The notes under the pieces were generated by a model. The model had not been told where the DNA came from. It made no database searches and saw only the letters and a program-made list of their open reading frames with translations. A DNA stretch of 64,000 nt, taken from Phenylobacterium sp. (GTDB taxonomy: Bacteria > Pseudomonadota > Alphaproteobacteria > Caulobacterales > Caulobacteraceae). The position numbers were made by a program, and so were the translations under genes. Numbering within the stretch: the stretch's first letter is position 1; every line of letters begins with the position of its first letter. Below, one piece after another: positions 10,029 to 19,339 of the stretch. The DNA lies in contig NZ_JAKRSA010000012.1 in the NCBI RefSeq assembly GCF_022402485.1, forward strand, positions 1 to 64,000, given 5' to 3'.

Positions 10029-10043
10029 GTTCGGGCTTCGTTC
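10029..10043. promoter_or_regulatory. LexA box GTTC-N7-GTTC upstream of mmcB
   Basis: GTTC at 10029-10032 and again at 10040-10043 with exactly 7 bases between is the alphaproteobacterial LexA operator. It sits 10 bases upstream of the mmcB start codon, so LexA binding would block its transcription or early elongation. This matches the known SOS control of mmcB in Caulobacter. Confidence 0.8.
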
Positions 10044-10079
10044 TCCGCGCAAGGGGTCTGTCGTGGCGGGCGCGCGGGC

Positions 10080-10628
10080 CTATTGAACCTGCTGGGGGAA
10101 TTCCAGTTTCGAGGTGTCGTAGCCCAGCTGGCGGATCCGGGCGATGGCCTGGTTGCGCACGGCAGCGCTGAGCTGCGGGGCCTTGGACAGGAGCCAGACA
10201 TAGTTGCCCCCCGGCGTGCCCATGATCAGCCAGCCCTCGTCGGTGCGATGGTCGAGGACCCAGTACTCCTGGTTCATGACGCCGCCGAAGAAGCTGAGCT
10301 TGAACTTGGCGTTCTTCACCGGATCGACAGGCGTGGCGCTGGCCTTCCATTCCTTCTTCGGGCCATCCGGGGTGCCCCGGCGACAGGTCTGGATCACAGA
10401 ATAACCTGCACCGGCGCGGGTCCAGTCGGCAGTGGCGGCCTCACAGGCCCTCTGCATGGCGTTGGGGGTGCGGGCCACCTCGTACCAGCGGCCGGTCATC
10501 TTGGTCAGCTCGACCCGATTGGCCGGCTCAGGGGCTGCTGCATGCACCATCGTTGTCTGACCAGCCAACAGGGCGAAGGCCAGCAGAAGCGGCGGGACGA
10601 TGGAGGACGGGATGGTGGCGCGCGACAT
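10080..10628 (-). CDS. Bacterial lipocalin (Blc-like), exported
   Basis: The 182-residue protein has a signal peptide (about 1-30, hydrophobic core PPLLLAFALLAG, cleavage near VHAAA) and the lipocalin signature GRWYEVARTPNAMQRAC, followed by the conserved NAKFKLSFFG and YWVLDHRTDEGWLIMGTPGGNYVWLLSKAPQ strands. Unlike Blc there is no lipobox, so the protein is probably soluble in the periplasm. Lipocalins bind hydrophobic ligands such as fatty acids or lysophospholipids. It reads toward mmcB, but the LexA box in the 61-base gap argues for separate control of mmcB. Confidence 0.9.
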   Translation of the reverse strand: MSRATIPSSIVPPLLLAFALLAGQTTMVHAAAPEPANRVELTKMTGRWYEVARTPNAMQRACEAATADWTRAGAGYSVIQTCRRGTPDGPKKEWKASATPVDPVKNAKFKLSFFGGVMNQEYWVLDHRTDEGWLIMGTPGGNYVWLLSKAPQLSAAVRNQAIARIRQLGYDTSKLEFPQQVQ

Positions 10629-10664
10629 GTCGGCAACCTAGAAAAACAATGCGCCAGGAACAAG

Positions 10665-10693
10665 GACGCCCGCCGAGATCCTCGGCGGGCGTC
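10665..10693 (-). terminator. Hairpin terminator after the first ferritin-like gene
   Basis: A perfect 13-base inverted repeat (10665-10677 and 10681-10693) with a 3-base loop begins 23 bases past the stop of the first ferritin-like gene. On the minus strand the following bases are CCTTGTTCC, a poor U-tract, so termination may be partial. Confidence 0.6.
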
Positions 10694-10715
10694 GCAGGCT
10701 TGCCTGAACCACAGC

Positions 10716-11846
10716 CTATTCGGCGGCGATGGTGACGGGCTTTAGGGCCCGCTCCTTGAAGTTGATGGCCTGGAGATAGATGATGCCTTCCTCGGCAATG
10801 TCGTCGCCGACCATGCGGTCGCCTTCGTTCTTCAGCTCTTCCATGTCCACATACATGCCGTAGAAGGCCCGGGTGCGGTCGGTGATGATCCCGGCGTTCA
10901 GCAGAGTCTTGATCAACACGCGGAAGATGTTGGTGGACTCCTTCATGTCCTCCCGACGGGCCTCGTCGGTGGCCAGGAGCTGGATCTCGGCGAGGACCCG
11001 GTCGGGATCGAGGCCGAACTCCTCATAGAGATCCCGCTGCTCGCTGGGGGACACGAGGTTGAACAGCAGCACCTGGAAACAATGGGCCGCCCAGTCCTCG
11101 ATGATCTCGTGTTCCTGCGGGCTCAGCTTGGGGATGGTGCGGTCGGCCCAGATCTTCCCGAACTTGTGGTGGAAGGCCTCGTCGGTCATGACCAGCTGCA
11201 TCAGCTTGCGGCCCAGGGGATCATTGAGCTTCTGGTAGAAGGTGGCGAAGGCGCCCATGGCGAGGCCTTCCACCAGCATCTGCATGCCAATGATCTTCTT
11301 ATAGACCTCCGGGCTGCCGATGATGTCCACCAGCAGGGTCTGCAGCACCTGGGTGCATTCCACCGGCCGGCCCCAGCGGGCCTTGATGTACTTGGCAAAG
11401 GCCGTGACGTGGCGGGCCTCTTCCCGGGTCTGGTTGGCGGCGTATTCCTGCGCCCCCTGGTCCAGGAGGACGTGGCAGAGGCTGGCCGACAGGTTCAGGG
11501 CCCCCTGCTCGCCGTGCAGGATCGAGGAGAAGGACCGCAGCAGCGACTTGTTGATGAACTGGGCCCGGAGGCTCGGGGTGTTCAGGTGGTTGCTGACATA
11601 TTCGGTCTGCAGGGCGACGTTCAGTTCCTCGGGCACCAAGGGCTGGTTGTCCATGTCCCAGGGCTCATCGAAGTCGATGTACTTCTTGTCCAGCGGATCC
11701 CAGAAATGATCGTGGGTGGCCGAGATGATCTTGTCGAAGGCGGTCGAGCGGTTGTTGTAGCGGTCCAGCTCGAGCATCGACTCGAAGTCATCGGGGGCCA
11801 CGGCGTCGTAGATCAGGTCCTTGGTGATGTTGCCGTCGGCGGCCAT
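10716..11846 (-). CDS. Ferritin-like diiron protein (R2-like), paralogue 1
   Basis: The 376-residue protein has the ligand pattern of carboxylate-bridged diiron four-helix bundles: Glu113 (LHGEQGALN), Glu143-x-x-His146 (REEARH), Glu193 (VEGLAMGAF) and Glu223-x-x-His226 (TDEAFHH). It is therefore likely a cytoplasmic diiron oxidase or oxygenase related to ribonucleotide reductase R2/ferritin-like enzymes. Substrate is unknown. The start MAADGNITKD (ATG 11846) is preceded by AGGAGG. The downstream neighbour on the coding strand is a hairpin terminator. A close paralogue lies directly upstream, and both share an upstream palindrome. It lacks the radical-site features needed to call it NrdB. Confidence 0.8.
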   Translation of the reverse strand: MAADGNITKDLIYDAVAPDDFESMLELDRYNNRSTAFDKIISATHDHFWDPLDKKYIDFDEPWDMDNQPLVPEELNVALQTEYVSNHLNTPSLRAQFINKSLLRSFSSILHGEQGALNLSASLCHVLLDQGAQEYAANQTREEARHVTAFAKYIKARWGRPVECTQVLQTLLVDIIGSPEVYKKIIGMQMLVEGLAMGAFATFYQKLNDPLGRKLMQLVMTDEAFHHKFGKIWADRTIPKLSPQEHEIIEDWAAHCFQVLLFNLVSPSEQRDLYEEFGLDPDRVLAEIQLLATDEARREDMKESTNIFRVLIKTLLNAGIITDRTRAFYGMYVDMEELKNEGDRMVGDDIAEEGIIYLQAINFKERALKPVTIAAE

Positions 11847-11965
11847 GGGATCCTCCTGAGGGTTCTGGGCGGTGTGGGCGACCTCACCGACAGGGAGGCG
11901 GTCGGTCACCACTTTAACGTGGGCGGGAGCCTGACTCGATGACCGACGTTCGTCAAAGGAATCCG

Positions 11966-11979
11966 TGACGCCGGCGTCA
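11966..11979. promoter_or_regulatory. Palindrome TGACG-CCGG-CGTCA upstream of ferritin-like gene 1
   Basis: A perfect 14-base palindrome lies 119 bases upstream of the ferritin-like gene 1 start, immediately upstream (in the direction of transcription) of a TTGAC block that also occurs in front of paralogue 2. An identical 14-mer occurs at 18422-18435 upstream of the ferredoxin reductase gene. It is likely the operator of a dimeric regulator, identity unknown. Confidence 0.6.
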
Positions 11980-11997
11980 GTTTTGCGTTCGAACATG

Positions 11998-12028
11998 AAA
12001 AACGCCCGCCGGGGTTCCGACGGGCGTT
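11998..12028 (-). terminator. Rho-independent terminator after ferritin-like gene 2
   Basis: On the minus strand, an AACGCCCG/CGGGCGTT stem (12001-12028) with a GC-rich inner loop is followed by a run of five T. It begins 25 bases after the stop of the second ferritin-like gene and separates the two paralogues transcriptionally. Confidence 0.8.
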
Positions 12029-12053
12029 GATCAAAGACAGATCCGAAGGGGAC

Positions 12054-13184
12054 CTATTCGGCGGCGATGGTCACCGGCGCGGCGTGGCGATCCTTGAAGT
12101 TGATCTCCTGGAGGTAGCGAATGCCCTCCTCGGCAATGTCGTCGCCCACCATGCGGTCGCCCTCGGCCTTCAGCTCATCCATGTCCACATAGATGGCGTA
12201 GAAGGCCCGGGTGCGGTCGGTGATGATACCGGCGTTCAGAAGAGTCTTCACCAGCACCCGGAAGATGTTGGTCTGTTCCTTCATGTTCTCCCGGCGGGTG
12301 GCATCGGTGACCATGGCGGCCATCTCGACGATCACCTTGTCGGGATCGAGACCGAACTCCTCATAGAGGTCGCGCTGCTGGCTGGGGGACACCAGGTTGA
12401 ACAGAAGGGTCTGGAAGCAGTGGGCCGCCCAGTCCTCGATGATCGCGTGCTCTTCGGGGGTCAGATGCGGAATGGTCCGATCGGCCCAGATCTTGCCGAA
12501 CTTGTGGTGGAAGGCCTCATCGGTCATCACCAGCTGCAGCAGCTTCTTGCCGGTCGGATCCTTGATGTTGTTGAAGAAGGTGGCGAAGGCACCCATGGCC
12601 AGGCCCTCCACCAGCATCTGCATGCCGATGATCTTCTTATAGACCTCCGGGCTGCCGATGATGTCGACCAGCAGGGTCTTGAGGGTCGGGCCGCATTCCA
12701 CCGGCCGGCCCCAGCGGGCCTTGATGTACTTGGCAAAGCCGGTGACGTGCCGGGCTTCCTCGCGGGTCTGGTTGGCGGCGTATTCCTGCGCCCCCTGGTC
12801 CTTCAGCACATGGCAGAGGCTGGCCGACAGGTTCAGGGCCCCCTGCTCGCCGTGCAGGATCGAGGAGAAGGACCGCAGGGCCGACTGGTTGACGAAGCGA
12901 ACCCGGGTCTTCCAGTCCGACAGGTGGTTGGAGACGTAGTCGGTGGACATGGAAATGATCATCTCCTCCGGGAGGATCATCTCGTTTTCCATGTCGAAGG
13001 GGGTGTCGAAGTCGATGTACTTCTTGTCCAGCGGATCCCAGAAGTGATCGTGGGTGGCCGAGATGATCTTGTCGAAGGCCGTCGACCGGGCGTTGTAGCG
13101 GTCGAGCTCGAGCATCGACTCGAAGTCGTCGGGCGACACCGCGTCGTAGATGATGTCCTTGGTGATGTTGCCGTCAGCGGCCAT
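12054..13184 (-). CDS. Ferritin-like diiron protein (R2-like), paralogue 2
   Basis: The 376-residue product is colinear with its neighbour, differing mainly around residues 60-105 and in the last third. The ligand set is conserved: Glu113 in LHGEQGAL, the REEARH Glu-x-x-His, VEGLAMGAF Glu and TDEAFHH Glu-x-x-His. The two proteins start with the same MAADGNITKD and end with the same PVTIAAE, so they arose by tandem duplication. ATG 13184 has GGAGGA upstream. It has its own terminator and its own upstream palindrome, so it is probably regulated in parallel rather than as one operon. Confidence 0.8.
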   Translation of the reverse strand: MAADGNITKDIIYDAVSPDDFESMLELDRYNARSTAFDKIISATHDHFWDPLDKKYIDFDTPFDMENEMILPEEMIISMSTDYVSNHLSDWKTRVRFVNQSALRSFSSILHGEQGALNLSASLCHVLKDQGAQEYAANQTREEARHVTGFAKYIKARWGRPVECGPTLKTLLVDIIGSPEVYKKIIGMQMLVEGLAMGAFATFFNNIKDPTGKKLLQLVMTDEAFHHKFGKIWADRTIPHLTPEEHAIIEDWAAHCFQTLLFNLVSPSQQRDLYEEFGLDPDKVIVEMAAMVTDATRRENMKEQTNIFRVLVKTLLNAGIITDRTRAFYAIYVDMDELKAEGDRMVGDDIAEEGIRYLQEINFKDRHAAPVTIAAE

Positions 13185-13290
13185 GACTTCGTCCTCCAGG
13201 AACTTGGGGCAGGCTCTGCGGCCCAGGCTCCGCACCTTGCGGGCAGCCCCCTTGATCTACACGGCAGCCTTGCAGATGAACGCCGTTCAG

Positions 13291-13746
13291 TCAAGAAGAT
13301 GACGGGTGCGTCAACTTCTCTGCGGGGGCGTCATCATCCGCCTCCGCTGCGGCCTCAATGGCCTCGATCTGCGCGTCGGAGAGGCCGAAATGGTGGCCGA
13401 TCTCGTGCACCAGGACGTGGCTGACCAGTTCCTCCAGAGTCACGTCCCCCCGGGCCGCCCACTCATCGAGGATGGGGCGGCGATAGAGCAGAACCATGGA
13501 CGGGTGCGTCTCGGGATCCATCACCGAACGATGGGCCAAGTCTACCCCATGATAGAGGCCCGTGAGGTCGAAGGGATCCTCGATCTCCAGGGCGTCCAGG
13601 GTGTCTTGATCAGGAAAGTCATCCACCCGGAACAGCACATGGCCGGTCATCGCCCGAAAGGGGGCCGGCAGGCGGGCAAAGGCGGCTTCAGCGAGGTCGG
13701 CCATGTCGTCCAGGCTTGGGGCGAGCCCCGTGACGGTGCGGGTCAT
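13291..13746 (-). CDS. Small zincin-like metallopeptidase family protein
   Basis: The 151-residue protein has VHEIGHHFGLSDAQIEAIE, the HExxHxxGxxD motif of the Zincin_1 (PF06262-type) family, preceded by the conserved LYHGVDLAHR and VLLYRRPILDEW segments. No signal peptide is present. Substrates of this family are not established. Its start overlaps the stop of the upstream gene by 4 bases (ATGA), so the two are translationally coupled. The last codons contain the TGACG-N4-CGTCA site that precedes ferritin-like gene 2. Confidence 0.87.
   Translation of the reverse strand: MTRTVTGLAPSLDDMADLAEAAFARLPAPFRAMTGHVLFRVDDFPDQDTLDALEIEDPFDLTGLYHGVDLAHRSVMDPETHPSMVLLYRRPILDEWAARGDVTLEELVSHVLVHEIGHHFGLSDAQIEAIEAAAEADDDAPAEKLTHPSSS
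13300..13313. promoter_or_regulatory. Palindrome TGACG-GGTG-CGTCA upstream of ferritin-like gene 2
   Basis: The 5-base arms match the 11966 and 18422 sites, with a different 4-base centre. It is 115 bases upstream of the ferritin-like gene 2 start, almost the same distance as the site for gene 1, although it falls inside the final codons of the zincin gene. A TTGAC-AACG-CG-TCATC block follows in both copies. Confidence 0.55.
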
Positions 13747-14333
13747 TCGTCAGCAATCAGGATGTGGGGGGCCTCGGGCGTGCGCACCTCGAACAGGCCG
13801 ATGTCCAGGGGCTGCTGGGGCCGGACGGCGCGCAGGGGCTGACGGGTCAGGGCGTCCAGGGTTTCCCGGTCAGGCTCAGCGCCCGTCCGGCGAACCCGGC
13901 GGGCCTGGGGTCCGTCCGGGGAGAGCTCGACGGCAGCGCCGACCTTCCAGAAGGAAACCTGCAGACGCCAGACGGTGACGATCGGGTTGGCTGGCGGAGC
14001 CGGCCAACGCCGCCCCTCCAGGAGCGTCGGTTGGGCCGGTGGGGGCAAAGGGCGCCGCCGTCCCACCTGAGCGGCCAGTTCCGCCAGCCGACAGTAGCGA
14101 TCCTCCGGCGGCAGGCTCAGCAGACGCCCGGGGCGGTCGTCCTCCACCTTGCCCGCATAGGCGTCCAGGGCGGCTTCCCGGCTGGCGAAGTCTGGGCCTA
14201 CGGGGCGTGTCAGGAAGGTCACCGCCTCGCCGCCAGCCAGCCGCTGGGCCTCCCGTGCCCGGGCGGCCCGGCCCAAGGGGGCGGCCAGGGCGGCTTCCGC
14301 GTCAACGGCGACCGGGTAAAGGATGGCGCTCAT
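13743..14333 (-). CDS. Conserved hypothetical protein
   Basis: The 196-residue soluble protein is not recognised. It starts MSAILYPVAVDAEAALAAPLGRAARAREAQRLAGG and has a repeated pattern of Leu/Ala-rich helices followed by a C-terminal stretch of short strands (VTVWRLQVSFWKVGAAVELS). ATG 14333 is chosen because the longer frame enters the divL promoter region. It overlaps the downstream zincin gene by 4 bases. It diverges from divL with a 122-base gap. No catalytic motif is visible. Confidence 0.65.
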   Translation of the reverse strand: MSAILYPVAVDAEAALAAPLGRAARAREAQRLAGGEAVTFLTRPVGPDFASREAALDAYAGKVEDDRPGRLLSLPPEDRYCRLAELAAQVGRRRPLPPPAQPTLLEGRRWPAPPANPIVTVWRLQVSFWKVGAAVELSPDGPQARRVRRTGAEPDRETLDALTRQPLRAVRPQQPLDIGLFEVRTPEAPHILIADE

Positions 14334-14455
14334 AGGTCCATTGTCGCTCAAACTCGCGGCCCTGGGAACGGACCGTACGTGCGGCGGCTCGCTTTGGGTC
14401 CTATGTTGGCAAATGATTGATTCGCATCGGCGCAAGCGTTGTCGATGGAGTGGTG

Positions 14456-16777
14456 ATGAACGCAGATGAACTGATCCTGGCGGCGGCCGCCGGCGCGGTG
14501 TGCCTGGCCATCTGCGCCACGGTCTGGGCTCTGGCCCAGCAACGCCTGGGGCGTCGTCGCCTGCAAGGCCTTCAAAGCCGGGTATCCGAGCTCGAGATGC
14601 GGGCCGAGGTGGCCCAGTCTTCGGCCGAAGCTTTTGACTCCGCCCTGCTGGCGGTGGAGGACGGTCGCGCGCTCCTGGCGTCTGGCGAGGAAAGTCTGGC
14701 GGTCTGCGCCACGGCCCTCGATCTGGGTGAGTCCGACGCCCAGGGCCTGGTCAACGCGCTGATGCGGGCCGACCCTGACCATGCCCGCCGATTGCGCGCC
14801 CTGTTCGAGCGGGGTGAAGCCTGCGCCTTCGAAGTGCGCGGCCCTGCTGGCGTGGTCTCCGTCGAGGGCCGGGCCGCCGGAGCCCTGGCCTGGCTGCGCC
14901 TGTCAGCGGTGATCGGCGAGGACGCCGGCCTGCCCACAGCCCCGCGCTTTGCCGCCCTGCTGGACGCCCGTCCTGGCCCGGCCTGGATCGCCTCGGCTGA
15001 CGGTGCCCCGGTGTGGGTCAACGCCGCCTGGCTGGCCGCCGTGGACGCCACCAGTCTGGATGAGGCCGCCGCCAGAGGCCTGACCTTCGACAAGGCCTGT
15101 GATGAGATCGCCAGTGAGGCCGCCAATCTGGCCCAGGTGCGCGAGACCACCCGCTGGCTGACCCTCGGAGGCCGGCGTCGGGCCTTCCATGTTATCGCCA
15201 GGCCCCTGGAAGGGGGCGGGGTCGGGGTCTGGGCTGAGGACGCCACCGAGACCGAGGAGATGCGCGAAGCCCTCAAGCGTCATGTGGCCGCCCATGACGA
15301 GACCCTGAACCATATCGCTGATGCGGTGGCCATCTTCGGCGCCAACAAGAAGATGATCTTCCACAACACCGCCTTTGCCGAGCTCTGGGGTCTGGAGCCT
15401 GCCTGGCTTGGGGAGCGGCCCGGACATGGGGAGCTGCTCGACCGCCTACGCCAGCGCCGGCGGCTGCCGGAGACGGCCGACTACGTGAAGTGGCGGGCTG
15501 CAGAGCTTGACCGATACGAGGCCCTGGGCTCGAGCCCCGATGATCTCTGGAGCCTGCCCGACGGCCGCACCCTGCGGGTGGTGCGCCAGCCCCATCCCAT
15601 GGGCGGGGTGCTGCTCCTGTTCTCCGACATCACCGACGAGCTGAAGCTCAAGGCGCAGTACAACGCCCTCATCCAGGTGCAGCAGGCCACCCTGGACAAG
15701 CTCAACGACGCGGTGGCGGTGTTCGGTTCCGACGGTCGACTGAGGCTGCATAACGAGGCCTTTGAGCGGTTCTGGAACGTCACCCCGATCCAGCTGGATA
15801 TGGCCGTGGACTTCGAAGGCGTGGTGGAGCTCTGCGTGCCGCGCCTGCACGACCTGAACTTCTGGCGGGAGCTGAAGGGGCGGGTCGCCGACCCCGACCC
15901 TAGCGCCCGGGCACCGATTTCCGGCGAGGTGAAAACCTCAGACTCCCGGATTGTGGCCTATCAGTCGCGCCCCCTCCCTGACGGGGCCACCCTGATCGCG
16001 TTCACCGATGTCACCGACGCCCGCAAGCTGGAGAGCGCGCTGGCTGACCGGTCCGCGGCCCTGGCCGACGCCGAGCGGCTGAAGCGGGACTTTGTGGGCA
16101 ATGTCTCCTATGAGCTGCGCACCCCGCTCACCACCATCATCGGCTATTCCGAGCTTCTGGAGCGGTCGGGGGAAAACCTGTCTGAACGGGGCCGGGGCCA
16201 TGCCTCCGCGGTACGCATGGCCGCCACCCAGCTGGCCCGCTCCATCGATGACGTGCTGGACATGGCCCAGATTGACGCCGACGAAATGGCCCTGGATCTG
16301 GAGGATGTGCGGGTCGCCGAGCTGATCGCGGGTGCCGCTAGTCGCTGGTCCCGCGCGGCCGATGAGGGCAAGGTCATCCTTAAGGTGGATCATGCCCAGG
16401 AGATCGGGGTCATCCGGGCCGACGCCCACCGGCTGGACCAGATCCTTGATCACCTGATCGAGAATGCCATCCGTCAGACCCCGCCGGAGGGGACCATTTC
16501 CATCTCCGCCCGCCGGGCGCTGGGAGAGGTGCAACTGCAGGTCAGCGATACGGGCCGGGGCATTCCCTTCCACGTCCAGGCGCACATTTTCGACCGCTTC
16601 ATTGGCCGCGAGCGGGGGGGGCCTGGCCTAGGTCTCGCCCTGGTCAAGGCACTGACGGAACTGCATGGGGGTTGGGTGGCTCTGGAAAGCGAGCCGGGCG
16701 CTGGCGCGACCTTCACCTGCCACCTGCCAGAGCTGGCCCAGGCCGAAGCGGCGTCGCATCGGGAACTGGAGTTCTAG
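14456..16777 (+). CDS. divL: DivL cell-cycle pseudo-histidine kinase
   Basis: The 773-residue membrane protein has an N-terminal transmembrane helix (about 8-27), two visible PAS-type segments (about 290-400 and 410-530), a dimerisation helix and a C-terminal ATPase domain. The phospho-acceptor position reads NVSYELRTPLTTIIGYSELL, with Tyr552 instead of His. This His-to-Tyr change defines DivL, which in Caulobacter modulates CckA and thereby CtrA at the new pole. The ATPase boxes (VENAIRQ-like N box, DTGRGIP, GPGLGLALVKAL) remain. The start MNADELILAAAAGAVCL matches the usual N-terminus. An in-frame ATG at 14417 is less likely. Confidence 0.94.
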   Translation: MNADELILAAAAGAVCLAICATVWALAQQRLGRRRLQGLQSRVSELEMRAEVAQSSAEAFDSALLAVEDGRALLASGEESLAVCATALDLGESDAQGLVNALMRADPDHARRLRALFERGEACAFEVRGPAGVVSVEGRAAGALAWLRLSAVIGEDAGLPTAPRFAALLDARPGPAWIASADGAPVWVNAAWLAAVDATSLDEAAARGLTFDKACDEIASEAANLAQVRETTRWLTLGGRRRAFHVIARPLEGGGVGVWAEDATETEEMREALKRHVAAHDETLNHIADAVAIFGANKKMIFHNTAFAELWGLEPAWLGERPGHGELLDRLRQRRRLPETADYVKWRAAELDRYEALGSSPDDLWSLPDGRTLRVVRQPHPMGGVLLLFSDITDELKLKAQYNALIQVQQATLDKLNDAVAVFGSDGRLRLHNEAFERFWNVTPIQLDMAVDFEGVVELCVPRLHDLNFWRELKGRVADPDPSARAPISGEVKTSDSRIVAYQSRPLPDGATLIAFTDVTDARKLESALADRSAALADAERLKRDFVGNVSYELRTPLTTIIGYSELLERSGENLSERGRGHASAVRMAATQLARSIDDVLDMAQIDADEMALDLEDVRVAELIAGAASRWSRAADEGKVILKVDHAQEIGVIRADAHRLDQILDHLIENAIRQTPPEGTISISARRALGEVQLQVSDTGRGIPFHVQAHIFDRFIGRERGGPGLGLALVKALTELHGGWVALESEPGAGATFTCHLPELAQAEAASHRELEF

Positions 16778-16788
16778 GGTGGCCTTGC

Positions 16789-16820
16789 GGGCGCGCAGAC
16801 GGCCTTGGCCGCGCGCGCCC
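16789..16820. terminator. GC-rich stem between convergent divL and ferredoxin genes
   Basis: GGGCGCGC (16789-16796) pairs with GCGCGCCC (16813-16820), with an inner GGCC-TT-GGCC palindrome. There is no T-run on either side. The location between two convergent stops suggests a bidirectional transcription barrier or mRNA 3'-end structure. Confidence 0.4.
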
Positions 16821-16828
16821 CTCAAGAC

Positions 16829-18399
<1,571 letters not shown>

Positions 18400-18421
18400 G
18401 CCGTTCCCCGATGCAGAAAAA

Positions 18422-18435
18422 TGACGCCGGCGTCA
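18422..18435. promoter_or_regulatory. Palindrome TGACG-CCGG-CGTCA upstream of ferredoxin reductase gene
   Basis: This 14-mer is identical to 11966-11979 and lies in the 61-base gap between the sdhB stop and the reductase start. At 22 bases from the start codon it could overlap the promoter or leader and act as a repressor site. Confidence 0.55.
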
Positions 18436-18460
18436 ACTTGGGAAAAGCACGGGGCCGACT

Positions 18461-19243
18461 TTAGACGACCCGATCGACCAGCATCTTCTTCACCTCAGCG
18501 ATCGCCTTGGCCGGATTCAGGCCCTTGGGGCAGACCTGGGCGCAATTCATGATCGTGTGGCAGCGATAGAGCTTGAACGGGTCTTCCAGGTCGTCAAGGC
18601 GCTCGCCAGTGGCCTCGTCACGGCTATCGATCAGCCAGCGATAGGCATGCAGCAGGGCCGCCGGACCCAGATACTTGTCGCCGTTCCACCAGTAGCTGGG
18701 GCACGAGGTGGAGCAGCAAGCGCAGAGAATGCACTCATAGAGGCCATCCAGCTTCTCCCGGTCCGCTGGGGTCTGCAGCCACTCGCCCTGGGGCTCGGGG
18801 GTCTTGGTGTGCAGCCAGGGCTCGATGGAGGCATACTGGGCGTAGAACAGGGTCATGTCCGGGACCAGGTCCTTGATCACCGGCATGTGCGGCAAGGGGC
18901 TGATGGTGCAGGTCTGACCCGGCACCTCATCCCAGCCATGGGTGCAGGCCAGGGTGTTGCGCCCGCCAATGTTCATGGCGCAGGAGCCGCAGACCCCCTC
19001 ACGGCACGAGCGCCGGAAGGCCAGGGTCGGGTCCATGGTGTTCTTGATGTAGATGAGGGCATCCAGGACCATGGGTCCGCAGGCCTCGATATCCACGTCA
19101 TAGGTGTCCCAGCGGGGGTTCTCGGCCCCTTCGGGATCATAACGATAGACCTTGAAGGTACGGACCTTCTGGGCGCCGGCCGGGGCCGGGTGGTGGCGGC
19201 CCTTCTGGACGCGGGAATTCTTCGGCAGGGCGAGTTCGACCAT
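18461..19243 (-). CDS. sdhB: Succinate dehydrogenase iron-sulfur subunit
   Basis: The 260-residue subunit carries the three clusters of complex II: [2Fe-2S] ligands in [22 protein letters not shown], and the [4Fe-4S] and [3Fe-4S] ligands in [16 protein letters not shown] and [17 protein letters not shown]. It passes electrons from the SdhA flavin to quinone at the membrane subunits. It is the last gene of the sdhCDAB set, separated from sdhA by 96 bases. Length and motifs are normal. Confidence 0.97.
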   Translation of the reverse strand: MVELALPKNSRVQKGRHHPAPAGAQKVRTFKVYRYDPEGAENPRWDTYDVDIEACGPMVLDALIYIKNTMDPTLAFRRSCREGVCGSCAMNIGGRNTLACTHGWDEVPGQTCTISPLPHMPVIKDLVPDMTLFYAQYASIEPWLHTKTPEPQGEWLQTPADREKLDGLYECILCACCSTSCPSYWWNGDKYLGPAALLHAYRWLIDSRDEATGERLDDLEDPFKLYRCHTIMNCAQVCPKGLNPAKAIAEVKKMLVDRVV

Positions 19244-19339
19244 CGGAGGCGTTCCTTAGGCGAAGACCCCGGACCCCGCGCGGGCGGCGCGTTCGGTCCG
19301 AGGCCGGGAGTGGGCGACGAAGGGGGCCATGGACCCGAC

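Noticed and set aside
14334-14455. CtrA-binding site (TTAA-N7-TTAA) in front of divL
   Set aside because: Looked for because of the cell-cycle role, but no such spacing of TTAA was found in the gap.
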